NCBI GenBank assembly: GCA_011375175.1
Contig: DRME01000068.1
Span: forward strand, 1-41,954
Origin: Deltaproteobacteria bacterium
GTDB lineage: Bacteria > Desulfobacterota > GWC2-55-46 > DRME01
Reading direction: 5' to 3'
DNA: 41,954 bases
The translations under genes and the position numbers were made by a program. The notes beneath the pieces are model-generated. The model did not search any database and was not told where the DNA came from. It saw only the letters and a program-made list of their open reading frames with translations. This document shows, piece after piece, positions 15,412-23,112 of the stretch (positions are counted from its first letter, which is position 1; every line of letters starts with the position of its first letter).

Positions 15412-15900
15412 CTATGGGCGGGCGCCGGAATCGGCCACATCGATGTGCCTGCTCTCGTCGATTATCTCCACGTCCTCGACGATCCAGGACTCGCCCTCTC
15501 TTGCCAGAGTGTACGATATCTCGTAACGCACCTCCCTGGGACCTTCGACGAGGTCCCCGCTCTTTACGTTCACCCACTTGTAGCGCCATTTCTCCACGGT
15601 CCTTACCCGGCGGCTCGAACCGTCGCCTTCGATCTCCTTGAAGTCGAGGCTCAAGAGCTCCGAGTCCATGACCCTGTCGGCCTGGAGAAAGGACTGGACG
15701 ACGATGTCGACTTTCGTCAACTGCCGCTGGGAGGTTACCGAGGCGAGTATCTCGGGGTCGAGGTCGCGGTATGCCTTTATGATGCCCTGCGTATAACGTA
15801 GTACGGCGGACTTGACGGCCTCGTCGGTGTCGGGCTGCGCGCTCGTGCACGAGACGGCGAGAAAGGCTGCGCCGAGTAGAAAGAAAAGGGTTCGCTTCAT
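15412..15900 (-). CDS. Small lipoprotein with an IMS/SnoaL-like C-terminal domain
   Basis: A 162-residue protein with a lipoprotein signal (MKRTLFFLLGAAFLAVSC, lipid-accepting Cys at about 18). The domain reads AVKSAVLRYTQGIIKAYRDLDPEILASVTS ... EKWRYKWVNVKSGDLVEGPREVRYEISYTLARE..SWIVEDVEII. The order of a helix followed by curved-sheet strands resembles the ARC6-type IMS/NTF2-like fold, but the molecular role is unknown. ATG 15900 is chosen; the GTG at 15903 just before it is possible. The gene has its own extended -10 promoter and is divergent from the 16076 operon. Confidence 0.78.
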   Translation of the reverse strand: MKRTLFFLLGAAFLAVSCTSAQPDTDEAVKSAVLRYTQGIIKAYRDLDPEILASVTSQRQLTKVDIVVQSFLQADRVMDSELLSLDFKEIEGDGSSRRVRTVEKWRYKWVNVKSGDLVEGPREVRYEISYTLAREGESWIVEDVEIIDESRHIDVADSGARP

Positions 15901-15908
15901 CACCCACG

Positions 15909-15937
15909 ATTATACCACGAAACACACACTCTCTCAT
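15909..15937 (-). promoter_or_regulatory. Promoter of the minus-strand lipoprotein gene
   Basis: On the minus strand ATGAGA (15937-15932), a 17-bp spacer and TATAAT (15914-15909) preceded by TGG form an extended -10 promoter. The start codon is only 9 nt beyond the -10 box, so the transcript would be leaderless or nearly so. Confidence 0.6.
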
Positions 15938-16037
15938 AGAGGTTGTTCCCGGCGGTATTGTTTTTGTACAGGGAGCTCGACACCACCCATGCGAGTATTT
16001 AATTGAAGAGAGCCCGTTAATATGTTAAGATAAGGTA

Positions 16038-16051
16038 TTGATATATATCAA
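16038..16051. promoter_or_regulatory. FNR/CRP-family operator
   Basis: TTGATATATATCAA matches the FNR consensus TTGAT-N4-ATCAA exactly. It is centred about 31 bp upstream of the ATG at 16076 in an AT-rich island (16005-16055). Oxygen- or nitric-oxide-responsive FNR/DNR regulators bind this sequence. No regulator gene is in the window. The position suggests control of the 16076-23882 cluster. The transcription start is not identified, so activation and repression cannot be told apart. Confidence 0.72.
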
Positions 16052-16075
16052 ATAACGGAATTCGAGGGGGCTTGA

Positions 16076-16315
16076 ATGTCCACAGGTGACGGGGTCTGTC
16101 CCGGCTGCGGCAGGCCGTACAGGAAGACGGCCGGCCTGGCCGTACACATGTTGGTCGGCGCGGCGGCGGGCCTGGTGGTCGGCACCGCCTTCGTGGCCTA
16201 CTGGTTCGGCACCTACGCCGGTTTTTTCCACAACATGGCCATCATCCACGAGGTGGCCGGCACACTCCTCGGCGGGCTCATCGGCGCGGTGGCGGCCGTG
16301 TGGAGGAGGAGATGA
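16076..16315 (+). CDS. Small zinc-ribbon membrane protein
   Basis: A 79-residue protein with an N-terminal CPGCG half-ribbon (residues 8-12) and two transmembrane helices: LAVHMLVGAAAGLVVGTAFVAYWF and EVAGTLLGGLIGAVAAVW. GAGGGGG at 16063-16069 supports ATG 16076. Its TGA overlaps the ATG of the thioredoxin gene (ATGA), so the two are translationally coupled. It is the first gene behind the FNR-type site. No family is recognised; a scaffold or metal-sensing role in the cytochrome-maturation cluster is a guess. Confidence 0.68.
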   Translation: MSTGDGVCPGCGRPYRKTAGLAVHMLVGAAAGLVVGTAFVAYWFGTYAGFFHNMAIIHEVAGTLLGGLIGAVAAVWRRR

Positions 16316-16806
16316 GCAGGCCCTTCGCTGCACTTGCCGCCCTGCTGCTGATGGCGGCGCTGCTGCAGGGATGCGCCGGAGCCGAGGCCGGGACGCAGAG
16401 CCCCGACTTCACGGTCCGTATCGTGGGTGGCGCGGACGGCTCGTGGACGGGCAGGACCGTGACGCTGTCGCAGCTTCGGGGCAGGCCCGTGGTCATCCAC
16501 TTCACGGCGAGCTGGTGCAACGCCTGCAAGCGCATATTCGACGCCGTGACCACGGGCTACGCCGACGTCTTTGTCATGGGTGTGGGAGTGATGGACAGAA
16601 AGCCCAACATAGTCGACTTCGTGCGCTCCCAGGGGCTTTCGGCGCCGGTGGGCTACGACGAGGACGGCTCCATAGCCCGCGACTACGGCGTGAACACCCT
16701 GCCGCTCACGGTCTTCATCGACCGTGACGGCGTTCTCGTAGAGCGGGTCCTGGGCGTTGTCGAGGGCGAACGGCTACGCAGCATAATGGAAAGGATTTCG
16801 GCCTGA
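16312..16806 (+). CDS. TlpA/ResA-like thioredoxin lipoprotein
   Basis: A 164-residue lipoprotein (signal ending LLQGC) with a thioredoxin fold: VVIHFTASWCNACKRIFD has the redox pair C69-C72, and GVNTLPLTVFIDRDG contains the cis-Pro. Such envelope thioredoxins (ResA, CcsX, TlpA) reduce the CxxCH cysteines of apocytochromes before heme attachment. Its place upstream of two ResB-CcsA pairs agrees with that job. The active site CNAC differs from the usual CxPC, which often shifts redox potential. Start ATG 16312 overlaps the previous stop and has GGAGGAG upstream. Confidence 0.87.
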   Translation: MSRPFAALAALLLMAALLQGCAGAEAGTQSPDFTVRIVGGADGSWTGRTVTLSQLRGRPVVIHFTASWCNACKRIFDAVTTGYADVFVMGVGVMDRKPNIVDFVRSQGLSAPVGYDEDGSIARDYGVNTLPLTVFIDRDGVLVERVLGVVEGERLRSIMERISA

Positions 16807-16849
16807 GGCCGCACGCAGAGGGGACCGTCGGCCGCTCGCCCTTGAGACC

Positions 16850-18322
16850 ATGAAAAAAGGCGCCATCCTCTTTATAACCCCGCCCTACCATGCGGGAGTG
16901 GTCGAGGTCGCCGGCAGGTGGGTGCCCCTCCATCTCGTCTATCTGGCCGGGGCGGTCAGGGCCGCCGGCTTCGAGGCCGCCATCTACGACGCCATGACGA
17001 AGGATGTGGGCCACGCCGAGATCGAGGCCCGCATACGGCAGATGCGGCCCCGCTACGTGGCCACATCGGCCATCACATGCACCTTCCCCGACGCCCTCGC
17101 CGTCATGGAGACGGCCAAGCGCGTGGACCCGTCGATCACCACCATAATGGGCGGCATACACCCTACCTTCATGCACGAAGAGGTGTTCACCCTCTCGGCC
17201 CACGTGGACTTCGTCGTCGTGGGCGAGGGCGAGAAGACGGTGGTCGAGCTGCTCGATGCGCTCGAGGGCGGCGGCGACCCCCTTGCCGTGGCCGGCGTGG
17301 CGACGCGCGAGGGCGCAGGGCCGCAGCGCCCCCTCATGGAGCCCGGCGAGCTCGATGCCCTTGCCAAGGCGTGGGACCTGCTCGACTGGGACGACTACCG
17401 CTACTTCGTCATACCCGACTCAAGGCTCGGCGCCGTCGACACCTCGCGGGGCTGCAACAAGGACTGCAGCTTCTGCTCGCAGCGGCGCTTCTGGCGCCAG
17501 AGCTGGCGGGGACGCAGCCCTGAGTCGGTCGTCGCCGACATGGAGACCCTCAAGCGCGAGCACGGCGTCAACGTCGTGCTCTTCACCGACGACTATCCCA
17601 CATACGACAGGCAGAGGTGGGAGCGCCTCCTCGAGCTGCTGCTTCTGCGCAACCTGGGCTCCTACATCCTCATGGAGACGAGGGTGGAGGACATACTGCG
17701 CGACAGGGCCATACTCAAGGAGTACCGCCGGGCCGGCATCATACACGTCTACGTGGGCACCGAGTCGACCGACCAGGCCACCCTCGACCTCTTCAAAAAG
17801 GACGTGAAGGTCGAGGACGCCAAGGAGGCCATAGGGCTTCTCAACGACCACGGCATCATAACGGAGACGTCCATGATACTGGGGCTTCCGGCCGAGACGA
17901 GGGACTCCATCGAGCGCACCCTTCGGCTCGCCAGGGAGTACAACCCCGACTTCTGCCACTTCCTCGCCATAGCGCCATGGCCGTACGCCGACATGTACGA
18001 GGAGCTCGCCCCCCACGTGGCGGTCAGGGACTACCGCCGCTACAACCTCATCGACCCCGTGGTGAAGCCCCGGGCCATGGAGCTCGACGACATAAACTCG
18101 GCCATAGTGGACTGCTACAGGCGCTTCTACATGGACAAGCTCCACGAGGTCGTAAGGATCGGGGACCGCTTCAAGCGCGACTACCTGCTCTTTTCCATGA
18201 AGCTTATGATGACCAACTCCTTTCTCGTGGAGAAGATAGGCGGCCTCGGCGAGATGCCCGAGGAAGTGAAGCGCCACCTCGCCATACTGCGCGAGCCGGA
18301 AAAGGAGGTGACGGGGCTTTGA
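16850..18322 (+). CDS. Cobalamin-type radical SAM enzyme, BchE-like (module 1)
   Basis: A 490-residue protein. Residues 1-135 form a B12-binding-type Rossmann domain (ILFITPPYH, YLAGAVRAAGFEAAIYDA, IMGGIHPTF, VDFVVVGEGEKTVVELL) lacking the canonical DxHxxG, as in most of this class. Residues about 190-420 are the radical SAM core with CNKDCSFC (C202, C206, C209). The stretch CSFCSQRRFWRQSWRGRSPESVV ... DDYPTYDRQRW resembles BchE, the anaerobic Mg-protoporphyrin ester cyclase, so a tetrapyrrole substrate is possible. That is inference, and there are no chlorophyll genes here. It begins 43 nt after the thioredoxin gene and is followed by ResB and CcsA. The reaction is unknown. Confidence 0.85.
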   Translation: MKKGAILFITPPYHAGVVEVAGRWVPLHLVYLAGAVRAAGFEAAIYDAMTKDVGHAEIEARIRQMRPRYVATSAITCTFPDALAVMETAKRVDPSITTIMGGIHPTFMHEEVFTLSAHVDFVVVGEGEKTVVELLDALEGGGDPLAVAGVATREGAGPQRPLMEPGELDALAKAWDLLDWDDYRYFVIPDSRLGAVDTSRGCNKDCSFCSQRRFWRQSWRGRSPESVVADMETLKREHGVNVVLFTDDYPTYDRQRWERLLELLLLRNLGSYILMETRVEDILRDRAILKEYRRAGIIHVYVGTESTDQATLDLFKKDVKVEDAKEAIGLLNDHGIITETSMILGLPAETRDSIERTLRLAREYNPDFCHFLAIAPWPYADMYEELAPHVAVRDYRRYNLIDPVVKPRAMELDDINSAIVDCYRRFYMDKLHEVVRIGDRFKRDYLLFSMKLMMTNSFLVEKIGGLGEMPEEVKRHLAILREPEKEVTGL

Positions 18323-18361
18323 GCCCGCCGCGCGCCGCGGGGCGGTTCCTTGCGCCGGACC

Positions 18362-19408
18362 ATGAGAGTAGTCGACATCCTCGTATCGAGGGGCTTTGCC
18401 GTCTTCCTGCTGGCGGCCTCGCTCGTGCTGCTCGTCTTCATGGCCAGGCGCACGGGCCTGTACAGCCCGCTCTTTGTCCTGCTGCCCGCCTTCGTCTTTG
18501 CGAGCCTCTTCTTCTGTACGCTTCGAAGGTACAGGGCCCGGCGGCGCAGGAGCGTCAAGTTCATCGGGTCGCTCGTCTTTCACGGCGGGCTCATGGCCGG
18601 CGTGGCCGTCATCTTCTTCGCGCCCCTTGTGAGGTTCTCCGCCTATGTGGAGGCGCTCGAGGGGATGAGCGTATCGGCCGACGACGGCGACTACGTGACC
18701 GTGCTCGAAAGGCCCCTCGTCGGCCCGGCCGCGCCTTTTATATCTTTCAAGCTCGAACGCTTTGTTATAAGATACAAGGACGACGTCTATCCCGTCGACT
18801 ATACGGCGTACTCGCGCATCGCCTTTCTCGAGGGCGGCGAGTTCCGGGACGTGGAGGTCCCCATACGGATAAACGGTCCCTTCCGCCGCGGCGGCTACAC
18901 CTTTCTGCTCGAAAACGGCGGCTACGCCGGGCGGTTCGTACTGAGCGACCGGAGCGGGGCCGTCCTCTTCGACCGTTACGTGAAGCTGGCGCGTGAGACG
19001 GCCAGGGAGGACTCCTTCGAGGCCCCGGAGGCGGGCCTTGTCTTCTACACGAGGTTCTTTCCCGACCTCTACGTGAAGGACGGCGGTGTGGGCACCCGGT
19101 CTCCATATCCGAGAAATCCCGCCTTCGGCATAAAGGCGGCGCGCAGGGACGACCCCTTCAGGGACATATTCAAGGGGGTGCTCAGGGTGGGGGAGTCGGC
19201 CGGCTTCGACGGCCTTACGCTGCGCCTTGCCGACATCAGGGCCTTCGCCGTCATATACGTCGTCAGGGACCCGACCTATTACTGGATATTCGTGAGCTGG
19301 ACGGCCATCGTCGCGGGGCTTGCCATGCGTTACGGGCCGCTGCTCCTGGAGCGGCGCGACGGCGCGGGGCCGGCCCCGTCGGCGGGAAACGGAGGTGAGG
19401 CCACGTGA
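18362..19408 (+). CDS. ResB-like cytochrome c biogenesis protein (module 1)
   Basis: A 348-residue membrane protein. Two N-terminal helices (FAVFLLAASLVLLVFMA; LFVLLPAFVFASLFF) and a third carrying the conserved His (FIGSLVFHGGLMAGVAVIFFA) are followed by a periplasmic domain of about 220 residues and a C-terminal helix (YYWIFVSWTAIVAGLAM). This is the short ResB/Ccs1 architecture. ResB pairs with CcsA to move and ligate heme to apocytochrome c. The motif VRDPTYYWIFVSW before the last helix is typical. ATG 18362 is chosen, though its ribosome binding site is weak. The stop overlaps the next start. Confidence 0.85.
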   Translation: MRVVDILVSRGFAVFLLAASLVLLVFMARRTGLYSPLFVLLPAFVFASLFFCTLRRYRARRRRSVKFIGSLVFHGGLMAGVAVIFFAPLVRFSAYVEALEGMSVSADDGDYVTVLERPLVGPAAPFISFKLERFVIRYKDDVYPVDYTAYSRIAFLEGGEFRDVEVPIRINGPFRRGGYTFLLENGGYAGRFVLSDRSGAVLFDRYVKLARETAREDSFEAPEAGLVFYTRFFPDLYVKDGGVGTRSPYPRNPAFGIKAARRDDPFRDIFKGVLRVGESAGFDGLTLRLADIRAFAVIYVVRDPTYYWIFVSWTAIVAGLAMRYGPLLLERRDGAGPAPSAGNGGEAT

Positions 19409-20211
19409 GGGCGCTCGAGGCCCTGCTGCTGTGGTCGACGGTGGGGCTCTACTTCGTCGACTTCTTCATAATGCTCTACGCCGTGGTCTTCGGCCGCCGC
19501 TCCCTCGTGCGCCCGGGCTGGCTCGCAGCCGTCGCGGCCTTCCTCTTCCACTCGGCCACCATCGCCAACCGATGGATCGAGTCGGGCCATCCGCCGGTGC
19601 TCTGGCGCTTCGAGCACGCACTGGCCGGCTCGTGGCTCGTCGCCGCCATATACCTCGCCGTCGGCAGGGCGGCCCCGCAGCTCAGGGTGCTGGGGGTCAC
19701 CGTGACGCCCTTCGTCATCCTCATGCTCGGCTACGGCATCATGGGCGGACCCGCCTCGGTGGAGCCGCTGCCGCCGCCCTACCAGAGCAACTGGCTCTGG
19801 GTCCACGTCTTCTTCGCCTGGGCCGCCTACGGCGCCTTCGTAGTCGCCGCCGCGGTGGGCGTCTACTACCTCGTCAAGGCCAGGGGTGCCGGCCGCGATG
19901 AAGTGCGGCTGGCCTCGCTCGACGAGCTCTGCTTCAGGGTCGTCATCTTCGGCTTCGTAAGCCTCACCGTCGAGATAGGCGCCGGGGCCATATGGGCCTA
20001 CGGCCTGTGGGGCAGGTACTGGGGCTGGGACCCCATAGAGACGTGGAGCCTCGTCACCTGGGTCGTCTACGGCCTCAATATCCACCTGCGGGCAAGCTAC
20101 GGCTGGAAGGGGTCCAGGGCCGCGTGGCTCGCCATAGCGTCGCTTGCGGCCGTGCTCGTCACCTTCGGCGGAATCGGCTTCATAGGCGGCGTCCATACGC
20201 CTCTTCTCTGA
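19405..20211 (+). CDS. ccsA: CcsA/ResC-like heme-handling protein (module 1)
   Basis: A 268-residue polytopic protein with the tryptophan-rich WWD domain AYGLWGRYWGWDPIETWSLVTWVVYGLNIHLR, which is canonical for CcsA. Conserved His are at FLFHSATI, WLWVHVFFAW and NIHLR, the external and internal heme ligands. CcsA with ResB forms the System II cytochrome c synthase: heme crosses the membrane and is presented to the CxxCH motif. The GTG start overlaps the ResB stop (GTGA) with CGGAGGTGAGG upstream. All key residues are present, so this copy should be functional. Confidence 0.93.
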   Translation: MRALEALLLWSTVGLYFVDFFIMLYAVVFGRRSLVRPGWLAAVAAFLFHSATIANRWIESGHPPVLWRFEHALAGSWLVAAIYLAVGRAAPQLRVLGVTVTPFVILMLGYGIMGGPASVEPLPPPYQSNWLWVHVFFAWAAYGAFVVAAAVGVYYLVKARGAGRDEVRLASLDELCFRVVIFGFVSLTVEIGAGAIWAYGLWGRYWGWDPIETWSLVTWVVYGLNIHLRASYGWKGSRAAWLAIASLAAVLVTFGGIGFIGGVHTPLL

Positions 20212-20233
20212 GGGCTTTCAGGGGGTATCGCGC

Positions 20234-20617
20234 ATGGTCGGCATATTGGTGATGATGAACAACTACTTCCACGACTTCGCCACGGCGCTGGTCGTGGTCT
20301 GCACATACGGCATGCTCATGATGGTCCGCTACGTGGAGCGAAGCGGCGGCGAGGAGTCGCGCCGCATGGTGCTGGCCCTCTATCCCCGCATGGTCCACCT
20401 CACCGGCGGCTCGGTCGTCTTCGTCATGCTCGCCGGAGTGGTGCGGGCCTTCACCTACGGCGACTACGAGTGGCAGAGCGCCGTCTCCAACAACCAGGTG
20501 GCGGCCCTCATGGTCAAACACGTCATACTCTTCGCCCTCTTCTTCTACGGCCTCGGTCTCTGGGTCAAGGTCCACCGCAAGATAAGGGAGTTCAGGATGG
20601 CGCAGGGCAAATCCTGA
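20234..20617 (+). CDS. Three-helix membrane protein, probable heme-associated subunit
   Basis: A 127-residue protein with three transmembrane helices and His residues near their ends: NNYFHDFATALVVVCTYGMLMMV, MVHLTGGSVVFVMLAGVVRAF and ALMVKHVILFALFFYGLGLWV. The pattern suggests a b-type heme or quinone-site subunit similar in size to DUF2269/CopD-like proteins, but no family is certain. It starts 22 nt after the CcsA stop, with GGGGG upstream, and closes the first module. A role in feeding heme or electrons to the ResB-CcsA complex is inferred from position only. Confidence 0.65.
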   Translation: MVGILVMMNNYFHDFATALVVVCTYGMLMMVRYVERSGGEESRRMVLALYPRMVHLTGGSVVFVMLAGVVRAFTYGDYEWQSAVSNNQVAALMVKHVILFALFFYGLGLWVKVHRKIREFRMAQGKS

Positions 20618-20639
20618 CTTTCTCCGCCGGGGTAGTCTC

Positions 20640-20750
20640 TTTGCGCGGCGGGAAGGCGCCCCCCCTGCCTCCGCAGGGGCAGGCCGGGGTGCAAGGGTCT
20701 CTGAAGAGACCGCGGCCCGTGAGGCCCTTTTCCGCAGGGGCCGCCCGGAA
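20640..20750 (+). repeat. Cluster of three hairpins between the two modules
   Basis: In the 157-nt gap three self-complementary segments follow each other: GCGCCCCCCCTGCC paired with GGGCAGGCCGGGGTGC (about 20656-20693), GGTCTCTGAAGAGACC (20697-20712), and GCGGCCC paired with GGGGCCGC (about 20713-20746). No T-run follows. They resemble the other intergenic hairpins in GC-rich style but do not carry the shared core. They could protect the upstream mRNA or lower read-through into module 2. Confidence 0.5.
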
Positions 20751-20774
20751 AAGACACAGCAGAGAGCGTGTGAC

Positions 20775-22154
20775 ATGAAGCTCACCCTCATCTCCCCGCC
20801 CTTCGGCGAGGCCGTGCGTTCGAGCCGGCTCATGTCCATGACCGGCCTTGACGAGATACAGAAGAGCGAGGGATTGCCCATAGCTCCGCCGGTGCTCGAG
20901 TATCTGGCGGGCCTTACCGGCAAGGTCGCCCCCCACGTGGAGGTGGAGCTTGTGGACGCCAACCGCCAGGACCTCGACGTCTCGGCCCTTGACGCCGACG
21001 TCGTGGGCTTTACGGTCCTCACGCCCCAGGCGCCGTGGGTATACAGGCGGGCCGATGAGCTGCGGTCCATGGGCAGGAAGGTGGTGCTCGGCGGCATGCA
21101 CGTGACGGTGCTGCCCCGCGAGGCCGCCGCCCACGCCGACGCCGTGATCATCGGCGAGGCCGAGAGCTGCTGGGGCGAGTGCCTCTCCGACGCCGAGGCC
21201 GGCCGCCTCAAGCCCTTTTACCGCGGCGTGAGGGCGGGGCTCGAGGACCTTGCCCGTCCCAGGCGGGGGCTCCTCGCCACGCGCTATCCCATGGGCTCCT
21301 TCTTTACCGCCCGGGGCTGTCCCTTCAAGTGCGCCTACTGCTCGGTATACAGGTTCTTCGGCAACGCCATTCGCCACCGCCCCATCGAGGATGTGGTGGC
21401 CGAGGTGGCCGAGAGCCCCTACTGGATGTTCTGGAATGTGGACGACAACATCTGGGGCGCCGGCATGGACCGCTCCATAAGGCTCTATACGGAGCTCTAC
21501 CGCGAGCTGTCGGGGATGCGCAAGTGGTGGATAGGGTCGGGCGATCTCGTAAGCCCCCAGCACTCGCGGGGCCGCGAGCTCCTCAAGTGGGCGCGCAGAA
21601 GCGGCCTCACGCTCGTCATGGTGGGCTGGGAGACGGAGAACGCGGCGAGTCTCGCCGAGTGGAACGCCCTGCTCAAGCAGGGCGGCAGGCGCCGCGAGGC
21701 CGTGAGGATGATACGCGATCACGGCATAGACGTCATGCTCTTCATCATGGTCGGCGGGCGCAGGGACACCCCCGACGATTTCAAGCGGGCCCTCGACATA
21801 TCCGACGAGCTGGGCTGCATGATCCACCCCATGATGGTGACACCCTTTCCGGGCACGGACCTCTACGAGCTCTACAGGCCGTACCTCATCGCCGGGCGGG
21901 GCTGGGAGTACTACAACGGCAACCGCGCCGTCTTCGAGCACGACGACCCCGCCATGAGCGTGGAAAACCGCGAGAAGGCGCTCTTCTGGCTGCGGGCCGA
22001 GGCCTTTTCGGCCTCGAGGATCATGGGGAGGCTGTGGGAGCTGGGACCGAGGGGCTTCCCCATGACGCACGTGACCTCCGCCATGATACAGGTGCCCATG
22101 GGCAGGGCCTTCAGAGAGATAAGGGAAGGCAACCCCTATGTCCAGGGTAGTTGA
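20775..22154 (+). CDS. Cobalamin-type radical SAM enzyme (module 2)
   Basis: A 459-residue protein. The N-terminal B12-binding-like domain (about 1-150: LTLISPPFG, VVGFTVLTPQAPWVYRRADELRSMGRKVVLGGMHVTVLP, ADAVIIGEAES) precedes a radical SAM core with CPFKCAYC (C182, C186, C189) and IMVGGRRDTPDDFKRAL, a typical SPASM-less class B layout. It is only distantly related to the module 1 enzyme. There is no long N-terminal extension. Start ATG 20775 has only a weak ribosome binding site. Its 3' end overlaps the following ResB gene by 17 nt, so the two are coupled. Substrate unknown; a role in heme or cytochrome modification is inferred from its neighbours. Confidence 0.84.
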   Translation: MKLTLISPPFGEAVRSSRLMSMTGLDEIQKSEGLPIAPPVLEYLAGLTGKVAPHVEVELVDANRQDLDVSALDADVVGFTVLTPQAPWVYRRADELRSMGRKVVLGGMHVTVLPREAAAHADAVIIGEAESCWGECLSDAEAGRLKPFYRGVRAGLEDLARPRRGLLATRYPMGSFFTARGCPFKCAYCSVYRFFGNAIRHRPIEDVVAEVAESPYWMFWNVDDNIWGAGMDRSIRLYTELYRELSGMRKWWIGSGDLVSPQHSRGRELLKWARRSGLTLVMVGWETENAASLAEWNALLKQGGRRREAVRMIRDHGIDVMLFIMVGGRRDTPDDFKRALDISDELGCMIHPMMVTPFPGTDLYELYRPYLIAGRGWEYYNGNRAVFEHDDPAMSVENREKALFWLRAEAFSASRIMGRLWELGPRGFPMTHVTSAMIQVPMGRAFREIREGNPYVQGS

Positions 22155-23112
22155 CGTCCTCGGCTCAAGCCTCCTCTCCATGGGTCTGCTCGTCGCGGGC
22201 GCGCTCTACTTCGCCTACCTGACGGCCCTCTCCTTCGCTGCCCTCGAGCCTCCCGCGCCCTTCATGGTCTGGGGGCCCTTCGCCCTGTGGGGAGCCCTAT
22301 TCACGGCCAACACGGCCGTAAGCCTCGTGAGGAGAAGGTACCGCTACAGGGGTAACCTCGTCTTCCACACGGCCTTCCTGCTCGTTGCCGCCGGGGCCGT
22401 GGCGAGCGTTCTGTGGAGGTTCGAGGCCTCGGCCGTCGTTCTCGAGGGGGAGATATTCTCGGGCGGCCCCGGCGAGTACGACACCGTCGAGGCCGGAAGC
22501 CTCGCCGCAGCGCCCCATCTCTCCTTCAGGGTCGAGAGCATAAGACCCGCCTACTGGCAGGGACGCCTCTATTTCACGGGGCTCGAGGCCGAGATCACCT
22601 ACCCGGCGGGCTCCTTTTCGCAGCGTTCGCTGTTGAGGCTCAACGGCGGGCCGTCGGTGGGAGGAGCGCGCCTTCGCATCATACGCTACGGCTTCTTTCC
22701 AGAGCTGCTCTTCACGGAGAGGGGGGAGGCGGTGGTGCGCCGGGCCGTGCCCATGATGGTCTTTCCGCCGGGCTCGGAGGACGTCATAAAGGTGAAGAAC
22801 TACGACCTCTACATAAAGGTCTTGAGCGACCCCGAGTTTGTCGGCGGCCGCTACGTGAACAGGGGGATGGACGTGACGGAGCCGCTCTTCCTGGCAAGGC
22901 TTCTCTGGCACGGCACGACCATACACGAGGGGCCCTTCCGTGCCGGCGAGTCCATAACCTTCGCCGGCGTGACCGTCACCTTCACGGGCCTTCGCCAGTG
23001 GGTCGAGGTGGGGGTGGTCAGGGATCCCGGCGAGCCGGTGACCTTCGCAGGCTTTGTCACGGCCGCCATCGGTCTCTTGATGAGGCTTGTCCCTGCCGTG
23101 AGGCGGACGTGA
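22138..23112 (+). CDS. ResB-like cytochrome c biogenesis protein (module 2)
   Basis: A 324-residue protein of the same build as the 18362 gene: two N-terminal helices, a His-bearing helix (RGNLVFHTAFLLVAAGAVASVLW), a periplasmic domain of about 200 residues and a final helix (VTFAGFVTAAIGLLMRLVPAV). The start MSRVVDVLGSSLLSMG parallels MRVVDILVSRGFAVF of module 1, so the two ResB copies share ancestry although the middle has diverged strongly. Its start lies inside the radical SAM gene and its stop overlaps the CcsA start. It presumably works with the downstream CcsA. Confidence 0.8.
   Translation: MSRVVDVLGSSLLSMGLLVAGALYFAYLTALSFAALEPPAPFMVWGPFALWGALFTANTAVSLVRRRYRYRGNLVFHTAFLLVAAGAVASVLWRFEASAVVLEGEIFSGGPGEYDTVEAGSLAAAPHLSFRVESIRPAYWQGRLYFTGLEAEITYPAGSFSQRSLLRLNGGPSVGGARLRIIRYGFFPELLFTERGEAVVRRAVPMMVFPPGSEDVIKVKNYDLYIKVLSDPEFVGGRYVNRGMDVTEPLFLARLLWHGTTIHEGPFRAGESITFAGVTVTFTGLRQWVEVGVVRDPGEPVTFAGFVTAAIGLLMRLVPAVRRT

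Noticed and set aside
20618-20774. A promoter for module 2 in the hairpin-rich gap
   Set aside because: No -35/-10 pair with acceptable spacing was seen, so read-through from module 1 is favoured.
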